Origin: Candidatus Allofournierella pullicola | GTDB lineage: Bacteria; Bacillota; Clostridia; Oscillospirales; Ruminococcaceae | Assembly: GCA_019114225.1 (NCBI GenBank) | Contig: DXFW01000024.1 | Coordinates: 1 to 64,000 of the forward strand | DNA length: 64,000 bases | Direction of reading: 5' to 3' | In this document: piece after piece, positions 7,725-16,555 of the stretch | How positions within the stretch are numbered: the stretch's first letter is position 1 | How the letters are laid out: each line of letters starts with the position of its first letter | The notes under the pieces: model-generated | Seen by the model: only the letters and a program-made list of their open reading frames with translations | Databases searched by the model: none | Told to the model about the DNA's origin: nothing | Translations under genes and position numbers: made by a program

Positions 7725-8660
7725 TCAGATCTGTCCGGCGGGGACGCTGCACACCAGCGCCCAGGCGCTGCCGGTCAGCTTCCAATCGCCGCTGCCGGCG
7801 GGCAGGAACAGGCTGTCGCCCTTGCGCACCGCCAGCGTTTCGCCGCCGCAGGCAAGGCTGCCCGCCCCGTCGGTGATGAGCAGGCTGGTGAAGGAGTTCT
7901 CGCTGCAAACGCCCTCGGCGCTGCCCTGCACCGCGTCCGCCGTGAAGTACTCACAGGCAGCCAGATGTCCGCCGAAATCCTGCGGCCGGGGCGGAGCGCA
8001 CTCGGTCACTTCCAGCGCCTGGGCCACATGCAGCTGGCGGGGCTTGCCGTCCGCGCCCACGCGGCCGTAGTCGTAGACCCGGTAGGTCACATTGGAGTTC
8101 TGTTGGATCTCCGCAATGACAATGCCCTTGCAGATGGCGTGAAGCGTGCCCGCCGGGATGAAGAACACGTCCCCCTTCTTCACCGGGGCGGCGTTCAGCA
8201 CCTCGGTGAGGGTGTTGTTCTCAATGCGCTGCTTGTATTCTTCTTTGGTGATGGGGTGCTTGAAGCCGTAATAAAGGAAGGCGTCCGGCTCCGCTTCCAG
8301 CACGTACCACATCTCGGTCTTGCCGTACTGGCCTTCGTGCTCCAGGGCGTAGGCGTTGTCCGGGTGCACCTGGATGGACAAATCGCCCTTCGCGTCGATG
8401 AACTTGGCGAGGACGGGGAAATCCTCGAACCGGGCGCAGTTTTTGCCCAGCACTCCCCTGCCGTGCTTCTCGATGTACTGGGGCAGGGTCAGCCCCGCGT
8501 CGGGGCCGTTTTCCACCACGCTGGGGCCGTCCGGGTGGCAGGAGAGCACCCAGGCTTCCGCCAGCGGGTCGAGGTCCGAGGAGATGTTGTACTCCTCCCG
8601 CAGCTTGCTGCCGCCCCAAAGATAGCCCTTGCAGGCGGGCTTGAGTTTCAGAATGGGCAT
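7725..8660 (-). CDS. manA: Mannose-6-phosphate isomerase, class I
   Basis: A 311-aa zinc cupin that converts mannose-6-phosphate to fructose-6-phosphate. It has the metal-site LSIQVHPDN near residue 95, FIPAGTLHAI near 167, and EIQQNSNVTYRVYDYGR just after, all hallmarks of short bacterial type I ManA. AAAGGAG precedes the ATG. It stands alone between the two-component system and a terminator, with its own promoter inside the 3' end of the kinase gene. It feeds mannose from nearby uptake systems into glycolysis. Confidence 0.95.
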   Translation of the reverse strand: MPILKLKPACKGYLWGGSKLREEYNISSDLDPLAEAWVLSCHPDGPSVVENGPDAGLTLPQYIEKHGRGVLGKNCARFEDFPVLAKFIDAKGDLSIQVHPDNAYALEHEGQYGKTEMWYVLEAEPDAFLYYGFKHPITKEEYKQRIENNTLTEVLNAAPVKKGDVFFIPAGTLHAICKGIVIAEIQQNSNVTYRVYDYGRVGADGKPRQLHVAQALEVTECAPPRPQDFGGHLAACEYFTADAVQGSAEGVCSENSFTSLLITDGAGSLACGGETLAVRKGDSLFLPAGSGDWKLTGSAWALVCSVPAGQI

Positions 8661-8701
8661 GGGAACATCGCTCCTTTTCCGGCGTTGTCTTTCTGCTCCT
8701 T

Positions 8702-8729
8702 ATTGTATCACATGGTCATTCTAAATCAA
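8702..8729 (-). promoter_or_regulatory. manA promoter
   Basis: TTGATT (8724-8729) and TACAAT (8702-8707) on the minus strand with a 16-bp spacer. It overlaps the last codons of the upstream histidine kinase gene. Confidence 0.65.
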
Positions 8730-9986
8730 TCCCGGCAGGCAGACCACCAGCCGGAAATTCCCCTGCTCCTCCCCCGCCTGCAGGGTGCCGCCGCACCGCT
8801 GGGCGATCTCCCGCATGCCGGGAATGCCGAAGCCGTGGGCGGTGCGGTCCGCCTTGGTGGTGGCCAGGTCCGGGTCCACCGGCCCGGCGACGGGGTTTTC
8901 CACCTGCAGCATAAACAGGCCTTTGTCCTGCCGGCAGCGCAGGCGCACCCAGGGATCGGGGCAGCGGGCAGCGCCTTCCCGGGCGTTGTCCAGCGCGTTG
9001 CCCAGCAGGGCGCAAAGGTCGGTGTCCGCCAGGGGCAGCGACGGGGGCAGTTCGGCCCGGAAGTCGGCCCGCACGCCCGCCTGTTCCAGTTCCGCCGCTT
9101 TGACCGCCAGCACCACGTTGGCCGCTTCGTTCTCGCAAAAGCGCACCGGGCCGCGAAGCCCTTCCTGGCGGCCCAGCTCGTCCAGATAGGCGGTGGCTTC
9201 CGCCCAGCGCTGCTGTTCCAGCAGGCCGCCCAGCACCGAAAGATGGTTGCGCAGATCGTGGCGCAGTTGGCGCACCTGGCTCTCCCGGGCGCGGAGAGAC
9301 TGATAATACACTTCCCGCAGAGAGGCCAGCCGCCGGGCCTGTTCCAGTGTTTCGTGCTCGGCCAGCACCGTGATGGAAAAGAGCAGCAGCACCGAGGTGA
9401 CCAGCGCCACCGGCAGCACCGCAAGGCCCAGGCTCAAAGCGAGTCTGTCCACCTGAGGCGAGTGCTCTCCGCCGCCGCTGAGCAACACCGCCGCCGCCAG
9501 CGAACACAAGGGCATGGCGGCAAGGCCCAGCACCAGCCGCCACAGCCGGGGCGAAAGATTCACCGGCTGCTCCGGCAGGCGTTTTTTCAGCGCCAGCCAT
9601 ATTCCTGTCAGTACCATGGCCCGCAGCAAAAGAGCGAACACGTCGCTGGTAACGCCGCCCCAGAGCACCTCCGCCGCGTAGTTGTCGATGAGGGCGCTCA
9701 GCGACATGATGAGGCAGAAAAAGACCGCCGCCACCGCCAGCCGCCCTGCAATGTCGCCCCGGGTGCACAGCACGAACGCCGCCAGAAACACCGGCAGCGC
9801 ATACAGCAGATTCGGGTCGCCCACCCAGATGGGCAGGCTGCCCATGTAGCCCAGGCCCAGCAACATCAGAGCCTTTTGCCACCGGCGGCCCCGCAGGTCG
9901 GCAAAGGGGCGGCAGAGCAGAAAGGCGGGCGTTCCGATACAGGCGGAACACCCAAGGCTCAATAAAATCAGGAGCGCTCCATCCAT
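8721..9986 (-). CDS. Sensor histidine kinase, GHKL (AgrC/VirS-like) type
   Basis: A 421-aa membrane sensor with an N-terminal half of about six hydrophobic segments (residues 1-210), as in peptide-sensing AgrC-type kinases. The H box LRHDLRNHLS follows with phospho-His243, then a GHKL ATPase domain with N box GNALDNAREG and G box HGFGIPGM. It partners the LytTR regulator whose gene ends 3 bp upstream. The divergent BceAB-like exporter suggests a peptide or antibiotic signal, though that is inference. Its stop codon is TAG. Confidence 0.93.
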   Translation of the reverse strand: MDGALLILLSLGCSACIGTPAFLLCRPFADLRGRRWQKALMLLGLGYMGSLPIWVGDPNLLYALPVFLAAFVLCTRGDIAGRLAVAAVFFCLIMSLSALIDNYAAEVLWGGVTSDVFALLLRAMVLTGIWLALKKRLPEQPVNLSPRLWRLVLGLAAMPLCSLAAAVLLSGGGEHSPQVDRLALSLGLAVLPVALVTSVLLLFSITVLAEHETLEQARRLASLREVYYQSLRARESQVRQLRHDLRNHLSVLGGLLEQQRWAEATAYLDELGRQEGLRGPVRFCENEAANVVLAVKAAELEQAGVRADFRAELPPSLPLADTDLCALLGNALDNAREGAARCPDPWVRLRCRQDKGLFMLQVENPVAGPVDPDLATTKADRTAHGFGIPGMREIAQRCGGTLQAGEEQGNFRLVVCLPGLI

Positions 9987-9989
9987 CGG

Positions 9990-10709
9990 TCAGTCCTCCA
10001 GTTCCGCCCGGGCCATGGCCAGCAGCGCCGCCTGCCGGCAGGAGCGGCTCACCGGCAGCGAAATGCCGCCGTCAAGATACACCTCCGAGCCTTCCAGCCG
10101 CTCCACCGCCGCCGCCCGCACCAGATACCGCTGGTGCACCCGCACAAAGGCCGGCCCCAACTGAGCGGCCACATCGTCCAGCTTGCCGTAGAAGGTATAC
10201 TCCCTGTCCCGCGCCACACAGGTCACCTGCCGCCGGTCGGAAGAAAAATAGCGTATTTTCTTCAGGGGAATGCGGTAATACACCTCGCCGCTGCGGCAGA
10301 CAAAGGCCCGCTCCAGCTCGCGGCACAGCGCCGCCCCGGCCCGGTCCAGCATTTCCTCCAGCGCTTCGGGCGCCGGAGGCTTGAGCAGATAGCCCAGCGC
10401 CCCCACGCCGTAGCCGTCGAACACCCGGTCGGCGTGGCCGGTGACGAACACGATCTGCAGCCCCTCGTCCGCAGCCCGCAGCCGCCGGGCAGTCTCAATG
10501 CCGTCCACCTCGCCCATTTCCAGGTCCAGAAACACCAGGTCCAGCTCCCCCGCGTGGCTCTCCAGCCAGCGCAGCAGGTTCTCCCCGGCGGAAAATTCAA
10601 AAAACGCGGCGGCGGTGCGGCGCTTTTCCACCGCGCGCTCCAGCGCGGCCCGCAGCACCAGCCGGGCGTCATACACATCGTCGCAGATCCCGATGCGAAG
10701 CACGGCCAT
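9990..10709 (-). CDS. LytTR-family response regulator
   Basis: A 239-aa response regulator. The receiver domain shows the acidic pair D10-D11, the phospho-aspartate at Asp62 (FLDLEMGEVDG) and the LLKPP loop. A C-terminal LytTR DNA-binding domain (about 135-235) has RIPLKKIRYFSS and FVRVHQRYLV. The ATG at 10709 is only two bases after AAAGGAGG; the in-frame GTG at 10703 has better spacing and may be the real start. It forms an operon with the GHKL kinase. Confidence 0.93.
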   Translation of the reverse strand: MAVLRIGICDDVYDARLVLRAALERAVEKRRTAAAFFEFSAGENLLRWLESHAGELDLVFLDLEMGEVDGIETARRLRAADEGLQIVFVTGHADRVFDGYGVGALGYLLKPPAPEALEEMLDRAGAALCRELERAFVCRSGEVYYRIPLKKIRYFSSDRRQVTCVARDREYTFYGKLDDVAAQLGPAFVRVHQRYLVRAAAVERLEGSEVYLDGGISLPVSRSCRQAALLAMARAELED

Positions 10710-10735
10710 TTCCTCCTTTCGGCCTTTCTGCGGGT

Positions 10736-10765
10736 ATTGTACCACGGCGGGGCCTCCCCCGCCAA
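10736..10765 (-). promoter_or_regulatory. Promoter of the two-component operon
   Basis: TTGGCG (10760-10765) and TACAAT (10736-10741) on the minus strand, 18 bp apart, about 30 bp before the regulator start. Confidence 0.5.
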
Positions 10766-10772
10766 ACCAAAC

Positions 10773-10801
10773 TTGACGGCAGCGCCGCCAAATTTTACAT
10801 C
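10773..10801 (+). promoter_or_regulatory. Candidate promoter of the ABC exporter operon
   Basis: TTGACG (10773-10778) and TACATC (10796-10801), spacing 17 bp. It would give a leader of about 120 bases. The -10 is weak, which fits an activated promoter under LytTR control, but no LytTR direct repeat was recognised. Confidence 0.35.
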
Positions 10802-10930
10802 TCCCGGCCGCGCCGTGCAAAAACTGGCCGCGTCCGGGCCGAAAATGCCCCGCCCGTTTGCCCCGCCGTGCGGCAGCGGATATGCTTGGGTCAGAGGGCC
10901 TGCCCGGCCCCGGAAAGGACGGAACGCAAT

Positions 10931-11674
10931 ATGCTCACGGTGAAAGATCTTTACAAATCCTATCAAGCGGGAAAGAACCGTTTCGACGTGCTCAGCGGCG
11001 TGGACCTGACGGTGGGAAAAGGCGAGTTTGTGGCGGTGATGGGGCCCTCCGGCTCCGGCAAGACCACCCTGCTCAACTGCATTTCCTGCTATATCCCCGC
11101 CGACTCCGGCAGCATTCTGCTGGACGGAGTGGAGCTGGCCCGGCTGAAGGAGGACGAACTGGCCGAAGTGCGCAACCGCAAGCTGGGCTTCGTTTTTCAG
11201 GATTTTCTTTTGCTGGACGGCCTCTCGGTGCGGGAAAACATCCTGCTGCCGGCCATTCTGAGCGGGAACATCAACAGCACCGCCGAGGCCCGGGCGGACC
11301 AGCTGTGCGACGTGTTTGGCATTGGGGCCATCCGGAACAAATACCCGGCCGAGATCTCCGGCGGCGAAAAACAGCGCACGGCGGTGGCCCGGGCGCTCAT
11401 CAATCACCCGCTGCTGGTGCTGGCGGACGAACCCACCGGCAACCTGGACTCAAAGTCCGCCCGGGCGGTGATCGGCACCTTTGAACAGGCCCGTCAGGCG
11501 CTGGGGGCCACCATCTTCATGGTGACACACGACTCCTACGCCGCCTCCCACTGCGACCGGGTGATCATTTTGCAGGACGGCCGGGTGCGCCGCACCCTGG
11601 AAAAAGGCGGCATGGCGCGGAACGATTTTCAGGACGCGCTGCTGGACGTCATTCGGGAAATGGGAAAGGAGTGA
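10931..11674 (+). CDS. ABC transporter ATP-binding protein (BceA-like)
   Basis: A 247-aa ATPase of the MacB/LolD/BceA branch. It has Walker A GPSGSGKT (residues 38-45), signature ISGGEKQR, Walker B LLVLADEPTG with the DEPTGNLDS stretch, and VTHD. It works with the FtsX-type permease whose reading frame begins at its stop codon. The start at ATG 10931 follows AAAGGACGG. Bce-type pairs detoxify or sense cell-wall-active peptides, and the divergent two-component operon supports this. Confidence 0.93.
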   Translation: MLTVKDLYKSYQAGKNRFDVLSGVDLTVGKGEFVAVMGPSGSGKTTLLNCISCYIPADSGSILLDGVELARLKEDELAEVRNRKLGFVFQDFLLLDGLSVRENILLPAILSGNINSTAEARADQLCDVFGIGAIRNKYPAEISGGEKQRTAVARALINHPLLVLADEPTGNLDSKSARAVIGTFEQARQALGATIFMVTHDSYAASHCDRVIILQDGRVRRTLEKGGMARNDFQDALLDVIREMGKE

Positions 11675-11679
11675 GCGGG

Positions 11680-13800
11680 GTGAACAGCTTTTCTTCCGTG
11701 TGGGCGCGGCTGCGCAGCCGCAGCCGGGGCCGCTATGGTCTTTTGGCGGGGTGCTGCTTTTTTTCAGCACTGCTCATCACTGCCTATGCTTTTATGATGT
11801 GCGCGCCCACCATCCTTGAGGTGCTGCCGGAAGGGGGCGACAGCCGCAAGCAGGTGGACATGATTTTTGTTCTGGCGGTGCTGGGCTGCGCGGTGTTCAC
11901 CGCCTACGCCGCCGGGCTGTTTTTGCGTCAGCGTTCCCAAGAGACGGGGGTGTTTCTTGCGCTGGGTGCCAGCCGGGGGCAGGTGCAGGCGCTGCTTCTT
12001 CCGGAATTGTGCGTGCTGGGGCTGACGGCCTGCGGGGCGGGGGCGGTGATGGGTGTGCCGCTGGCCTTCGGGCTGTGGCAGCTGTTCCGCTTTTTTGTGG
12101 TGGACAGCGGCGAAATGCTTCTTCGCTTCGACTTCAATGCCCTGGCCTGGCCGCTCGCCTTTTCCCTTTACACAGTGCTCATGCTGCTTTGGATGGGCTG
12201 GCGCTCGGTGCGCAGAGCCAGTATCATGGAGGTGGTACGCCAAAGCCACACTGCAGAGCCGGTGCGGGCGGTGCCCCGCCGGTATGGCTGGCAGGGCATT
12301 CTGCTGACGGTGGCGGGCTGCCTGTGCGGCTATCTTGTGCCCACCATCTGCGTGCGGTGGCTGCACTGGTACGCCCCCTCTCTTTTCACTGCCCCTTTTT
12401 ATCTTCCGGCGCTGGCGGGGTTGTATATGATTTTGCTGCACACGGTGGCAAACGGCTGGGGCCGGAAGGCTCTTTGGCACCGGGATATCCTCTCGGTGTC
12501 CATGATGCGCTTTGAAGGCCGCCAGACCGTGCGCAACATGCTGGTGATGACGGTGCTCATCGGCGGGGCGTGCTTTGCCGGTTTCTACGCGCCCATGCTG
12601 GGCACCGGCTCCATGCTGAGCTATGACGCGCGCCCGGTGGACTTCGCCTTCCATTACCGGGCCGACCAGGACATGCCGCAAAAAGATGAAGTGCTGGAAC
12701 TGGCCGAAAAGTACGGAGTGGAACTGACCCGCTGGGCCGAAGCGCCCATGGCCCGCCTGGGGGTGGACGGCGAACATCAGGTGGAGACCGAGAGCCCGCT
12801 GGGCGTCACCTGGGAATCGGTGTACAGCGAACTGGACGCCTCGGCGCTGTTTTTGCCCGAAAGAGGCTGGAACGCCCTCGCCGGCGAGAGCGTGGACGTT
12901 GCGCCGGGGCAGGCCGCGGCGGTGCTGGACGCTTCCGGCAGCAGCCAGGGCAGGTTCGCCCCTGCCATCGGTCTGGTGACCAACACCGCCACGGGAGAGA
13001 GCTGGCCGGTCACCGCCGCTCCGCCGCTGCGCCACGATATGCTGTTCGGGCATTTTGTGCTGGACGACGGCGACTGGGCTGCAATGACCGCCGGCCTGCC
13101 CGGCGACTGGCGGGAGCAGATGGTCTTTTTTGACGTGGCGGAAGGCGGCGATGAATACGCCTTTGCCAAAGCGCTGTTCAACGAGATCGTGGACCGCTCC
13201 GGCCCGGAGGTGGCACAGCACAGCAGCTGGGACCCGGTGGTACGCCAGCGCTATATTGAGGAAGAGGGTTCCTATTTTCTGGACCGGGAGACCCTTTTGG
13301 CCAACGGCGAGAGCGCCATCGACTATTCCCTGCGGGACAGTTCCGAGTTCCGGCTTTTCTGGCAGTATATGCCCCAGTTCCGTGTGCTGGACAAGGCGGA
13401 CTTCGTGTGCACGCTGGCGGTGTTTCTCATCCTGTTTGTCTTCATCTGCGTCATCTGCTTCGCGGCGGCGGCAGTCATCGGTTTCACCCGCAGCCTCACC
13501 ATCGCCCTGGAAAACCGCCGGGTCTACGGTGACCTGCGCCGCCTGGGCGCGTCCCGGGCCTGGATGCGGCGTTCGGCTCAAAGCCAGGTGCGCCGGGTGT
13601 TCACCGTGCCGGCCGCCGCGGGTATCGGGCTGATCTACATCTTTTATAGTATGATCATGTTCTTCAACGACGGCCGCCTCAGCACCGGAGAACTGGCGGG
13701 GCTCGGCAGCTGCCTCCTACTCATCGCCGCGGTGGCCGCCGCACTCTGGGGAGTGTACCGGCTGGCGGTGCGGAGCGTTTTCAAAGCGCTGGACCTGTGA
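11680..13800 (+). CDS. FtsX-like ABC permease (BceB-like)
   Basis: A 706-aa membrane protein with hydrophobic segments at its start (about 20-45), a cluster between about 60 and 300, a large extracytoplasmic region (about 310-580), and a final group of segments. This is the BceB layout of roughly ten helices with one large external domain, usually about 650 residues. A GTG at 11671 overlaps the ATPase stop, but GTG 11680 has AAAGGAG eight bases upstream and is preferred. The external loop likely binds the peptide ligand. Confidence 0.88.
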   Translation: MNSFSSVWARLRSRSRGRYGLLAGCCFFSALLITAYAFMMCAPTILEVLPEGGDSRKQVDMIFVLAVLGCAVFTAYAAGLFLRQRSQETGVFLALGASRGQVQALLLPELCVLGLTACGAGAVMGVPLAFGLWQLFRFFVVDSGEMLLRFDFNALAWPLAFSLYTVLMLLWMGWRSVRRASIMEVVRQSHTAEPVRAVPRRYGWQGILLTVAGCLCGYLVPTICVRWLHWYAPSLFTAPFYLPALAGLYMILLHTVANGWGRKALWHRDILSVSMMRFEGRQTVRNMLVMTVLIGGACFAGFYAPMLGTGSMLSYDARPVDFAFHYRADQDMPQKDEVLELAEKYGVELTRWAEAPMARLGVDGEHQVETESPLGVTWESVYSELDASALFLPERGWNALAGESVDVAPGQAAAVLDASGSSQGRFAPAIGLVTNTATGESWPVTAAPPLRHDMLFGHFVLDDGDWAAMTAGLPGDWREQMVFFDVAEGGDEYAFAKALFNEIVDRSGPEVAQHSSWDPVVRQRYIEEEGSYFLDRETLLANGESAIDYSLRDSSEFRLFWQYMPQFRVLDKADFVCTLAVFLILFVFICVICFAAAAVIGFTRSLTIALENRRVYGDLRRLGASRAWMRRSAQSQVRRVFTVPAAAGIGLIYIFYSMIMFFNDGRLSTGELAGLGSCLLLIAAVAAALWGVYRLAVRSVFKALDL

Positions 13801-13882
13801 GCCGTCGTTGACATCCGGCCTGCGGCGTGGGATACTTATTGATAGAAAAAAGCGCGCCTGCGCGCAAAGGGAGGCCCCTGCC

Positions 13883-14497
13883 ATGACACGACCCTGCACT
13901 TCCTGGCCCGAGCGGTACTATGAGGAGACGGACCCGGAAAAGCGCCGCCTGCTGCTGGAGCAGGCCATGACCGCCGGCGAAGGCGACGCGGCGGAAAACG
14001 AGGTGCGCCGCAGGCTGTGGGAGCTGCGCTACACGAGGCCCCGCCGCAACGCGCCCCTGGCAGACCGGTACATCGCGCTCTGGCTGGCGCTGGACCACTG
14101 GCGCAAATCCGGGCTTGCACCCCGCCAGGTGCGGGCGGCTCAAAAAGAGCTGGAGGAGCTGGCCGGCCTTCTGCGGCCGGAGGGCGGCGCGGACCTTGTG
14201 CCGCCGCTGGTCCACAGCGAGCTGGTGCACGCGGTGCGGCTGTATCTGAGCACCTGCCTTCAGAGCAATTACGGCACCATGTTGATGGGTCTGATGCGCA
14301 TGAGCGACGAACAGCTGGTGGGCAAGGCCGCGAAGGAAGTTGCCGAGGTGACCTGCCTCGTGCCCCGGTGGGCGGGCATGGACGAGACCTTTGCCCCTCT
14401 CGCTCCTGCCGCACAGGAGGCGTTTGCGCTGGTATTTCCCGGCAAAGACGAGGTGCTGGAGCAGGCCCTTGCCCGGTGCGGGCAGGCCGGTGAATAA
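13883..14497 (+). CDS. Conserved hypothetical protein (DUF6553-like)
   Basis: A 204-aa soluble, charged, mostly helical protein beginning MTRPCTSWPERYYEETDPEK. I do not recognise a catalytic motif. The opening resembles small Clostridia proteins of the DUF6553 type, which is a weak impression only. ATG 13883 follows GGGAGG by eight bases; the frame opens further upstream without a ribosome site. It lies 82 bp after the permease and ends just before a strong terminator, so it may be the last gene of the exporter operon. Confidence 0.7.
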   Translation: MTRPCTSWPERYYEETDPEKRRLLLEQAMTAGEGDAAENEVRRRLWELRYTRPRRNAPLADRYIALWLALDHWRKSGLAPRQVRAAQKELEELAGLLRPEGGADLVPPLVHSELVHAVRLYLSTCLQSNYGTMLMGLMRMSDEQLVGKAAKEVAEVTCLVPRWAGMDETFAPLAPAAQEAFALVFPGKDEVLEQALARCGQAGE

Positions 14498-14513
14498 GAA
14501 CGGGCAAACCAAA

Positions 14514-14545
14514 ACGCAGGGTCTTTGCAAAGGCCCTGCGTTTTT
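14514..14545 (+). terminator. Rho-independent terminator
   Basis: ACGCAGGG and CCCTGCGT arms with an inner CTTTG/CAAAG stem, followed by TTTTT. It ends the exporter-hypothetical unit before trxA. Confidence 0.8.
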
Positions 14546-14568
14546 CTGCGTTTTGGGTGACATCGTCA

Positions 14569-14597
14569 CTGAAAAGCCGCCTCTTTGCGGGTATACT
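14569..14597 (+). promoter_or_regulatory. trxA-trxB promoter
   Basis: CTGAAA (14569-14574) and TATACT (14592-14597) with a 17-bp spacer, about 30 bp before the trxA start. Confidence 0.6.
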
Positions 14598-14628
14598 AAA
14601 CACAAACAGAGGAAAGGAGCTGACCGAT

Positions 14629-14952
14629 ATGGCAGCCATGAATATAAACGCAGAAGAATTCCGGCAGAATGTGATGGGGGACAAGCCCCTTCTTGTGGAC
14701 TTCTGGGCCCCCTGGTGCGGCTACTGCCGCCGGATCGGCCCCGCCTATGACCAGATCGCCGGGGAATACTCCGACCGGCTGACGGTGGCCAAGGTGAACA
14801 TCGACGAGGACGGCCAGTTGGCCAAGGACGCGGGCGTGGAGGTCATTCCCACCCTGGTGCTCTACCGGGACGGCAAGGTGCTTGGTTCCATCGTCGCCCC
14901 CGATTCCAAAGCAGCCATCGACCGGTTCATCCGGGAAACTCTGGAACAGTGA
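14629..14952 (+). CDS. trxA: Thioredoxin with CGYC active site
   Basis: A 107-aa thioredoxin fold protein that reduces protein disulfides using electrons from the reductase encoded 12 bp downstream. The active site is WCGYC (Cys30, Cys33), where classical thioredoxins have WCGPC. A tyrosine at this place is known from disulfide isomerases such as DsbC and should change the redox potential. The cis-proline is present (EVIPTLVLY). There is no signal peptide, so it is cytosolic. ATG 14629 follows AAAGGAG; earlier in-frame codons lie within the promoter. Confidence 0.93.
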   Translation: MAAMNINAEEFRQNVMGDKPLLVDFWAPWCGYCRRIGPAYDQIAGEYSDRLTVAKVNIDEDGQLAKDAGVEVIPTLVLYRDGKVLGSIVAPDSKAAIDRFIRETLEQ

Positions 14953-14964
14953 GGAGGGCAGGCC

Positions 14965-15894
14965 ATGAGCGGCGCCCATGTTTATGATATGATCGTGGTG
15001 GGCGGCGGCCCCGGCGGCTACACCGCCGCCCTCTATGCCGCCCGGGCCGGGCTGGACACGCTGGTGCTGGAAAAGCTCTCGGCGGGCGGGCAGATGGCCC
15101 TGACCGAAGTCATCGACAACTATCCCGGCTACGAGGAAGGGATCGACGGCTTCACCCTTGGCGAAAAAATGCAGCAGCAGGCCCAGCGGTTCGGCGCAAA
15201 GACCGGGTACGCTCAGGTGGAGCGGGCGGACCTGACCGCCTCCCCCAAGGTGCTGCACACCAGCGAGGGCGATTTTTACGCCCGCACGGTGGTGCTGGCC
15301 ACCGGGGCCGACCCCCGGCAGCTCGGCCTGGAAAACGAGACCGCCCTCACCGGGCGTGGCGTAGCCTACTGCGCCGCCTGCGACGGCATGCGCTATAAAG
15401 GCAAGACCGTGGCGGTGGTGGGCGGCGGCAACTCCGCGGCGGAAGACGCCCTGCTTTTGAGCCGCATTGCCGAAAAGGTGATTTTGATCCACCGCAGAGA
15501 CACACTGCGGGCCACAAAGGTCTACCAGCAGCCTTTGATGAACGCGCAAAACGTGGAGTTCCGCTGGAACAGCACCGTCACCGAGCTGCTCCACGACGGC
15601 AAGCTCACCGGCGTGAAGCTGCGGGACGTGAACACCGGCGAAGAGACCGTTCTGCCCTGCGACGGGCTGTTTATCAGCGTGGGGCGCAAACCCGCCTCTC
15701 AGCTGGCCGAAGGGCAGCTGGAACTGGACGCGGGCGGCTACATCGCGGCGGACGAGACCACAAAGACCAGCGTGCCCGGCGTTTTTGCCGTGGGCGATGT
15801 GCGCACGAAGCTGTTGCGCCAGGTGGTCACCGCCGTGGCCGACGGCGCCGTGGCTGTGCATATGGCTGAAGAATATCTGGCAGGCGGCGTCTGA
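14965..15894 (+). CDS. trxB: Thioredoxin reductase
   Basis: A 309-aa FAD/NADPH flavoenzyme. The FAD site GGGPGGYTAALYAARAG begins near residue 13, the redox-active cysteines are in YCAACDG (about residue 134), and the NADPH site GGGNSAAEDAL follows. It ends with the FAD-binding VFAVGDVR. It reduces the CGYC thioredoxin encoded just upstream and may also serve the arsenate reductase domain encoded 3 kb downstream. GGAGGGC precedes the ATG. Confidence 0.96.
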   Translation: MSGAHVYDMIVVGGGPGGYTAALYAARAGLDTLVLEKLSAGGQMALTEVIDNYPGYEEGIDGFTLGEKMQQQAQRFGAKTGYAQVERADLTASPKVLHTSEGDFYARTVVLATGADPRQLGLENETALTGRGVAYCAACDGMRYKGKTVAVVGGGNSAAEDALLLSRIAEKVILIHRRDTLRATKVYQQPLMNAQNVEFRWNSTVTELLHDGKLTGVKLRDVNTGEETVLPCDGLFISVGRKPASQLAEGQLELDAGGYIAADETTKTSVPGVFAVGDVRTKLLRQVVTAVADGAVAVHMAEEYLAGGV

Positions 15895-15912
15895 AAGACG
15901 CGCCGAAGAAGA

Positions 15913-15944
15913 GAAACACCGCAGACTGCCTGCGGTGTTTCTTT
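15913..15944 (+). terminator. Terminator of trxA-trxB
   Basis: GAAACACCGCAG and CTGCGGTGTTTC form a perfect 12-bp stem with a five-base loop (15913-15941), followed by TTTG. Confidence 0.75.
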
Positions 15945-16030
15945 GTGTGATTGCCAGACGGGGCCGCCCGTGCTATGATGGAACTGCGGGCAGCCCGGCG
16001 CCGCCCGGCAAAAGGAAGGAAGTGAGCCGC

Positions 16031-16537
16031 ATGGTCATTCTGATCGCAGGGGCCTCCCACACAGGAAAGACCGTTCTTGCCCAAAAACTTGTGAAACGAT
16101 ACGGCTGCTTCTGCCTTTCCATCGATCATCTGAAAATGGGCCTCATCCGCAGCGGCCGCACCTCCCTCACCCCCATGAGCAGCGACCGGGAGCTGACAAA
16201 CCTGCTGTGGCCGGTGGCGCGGGAGATGGTCAAGACCGCCATCGAAAACGGGCAGGACCTCATCGTGGAGGGCTGCTACATCCCCTTCGGCTGGGCCAAG
16301 GATTTTTCGGAAGAATACCTGGCCCACATCCGGTACCGCTGTCTGGTGATGAGCGAAACCTACATCCGCACCCATTACCGTGACATTCTGGCCCATGCCT
16401 GCGACGCGGAACACCGGATAAGCGACGACTGCACGCAGGAGGACCTGCTCCGGGACAACGCCCTGGCACTGGAAGCCTGCCGCAAATACGGTGCGGAATA
16501 TATCCTCATCGACGGAAACTATGAGGTGGATTTTTAA
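16031..16537 (+). CDS. P-loop nucleoside/small-molecule kinase-like protein
   Basis: A 168-aa P-loop protein with Walker A GASHTGKT at residues 6-13, the layout of small kinases of the adenylate kinase/zeta-toxin superfamily. The second acidic strand may be LIVEGCYIP. No lid or substrate motif identifies the acceptor. ATG 16031 follows GGAAGGAAG. The macro-domain gene starts 18 bp after its stop, so they form an operon; kinase plus ADP-ribose hydrolase suggests nucleotide or ADP-ribose metabolism. No antitoxin-like gene adjoins. Confidence 0.75.
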   Translation: MVILIAGASHTGKTVLAQKLVKRYGCFCLSIDHLKMGLIRSGRTSLTPMSSDRELTNLLWPVAREMVKTAIENGQDLIVEGCYIPFGWAKDFSEEYLAHIRYRCLVMSETYIRTHYRDILAHACDAEHRISDDCTQEDLLRDNALALEACRKYGAEYILIDGNYEVDF

Positions 16538-16555
16538 AGGAAGGAGGCGGTCCCC

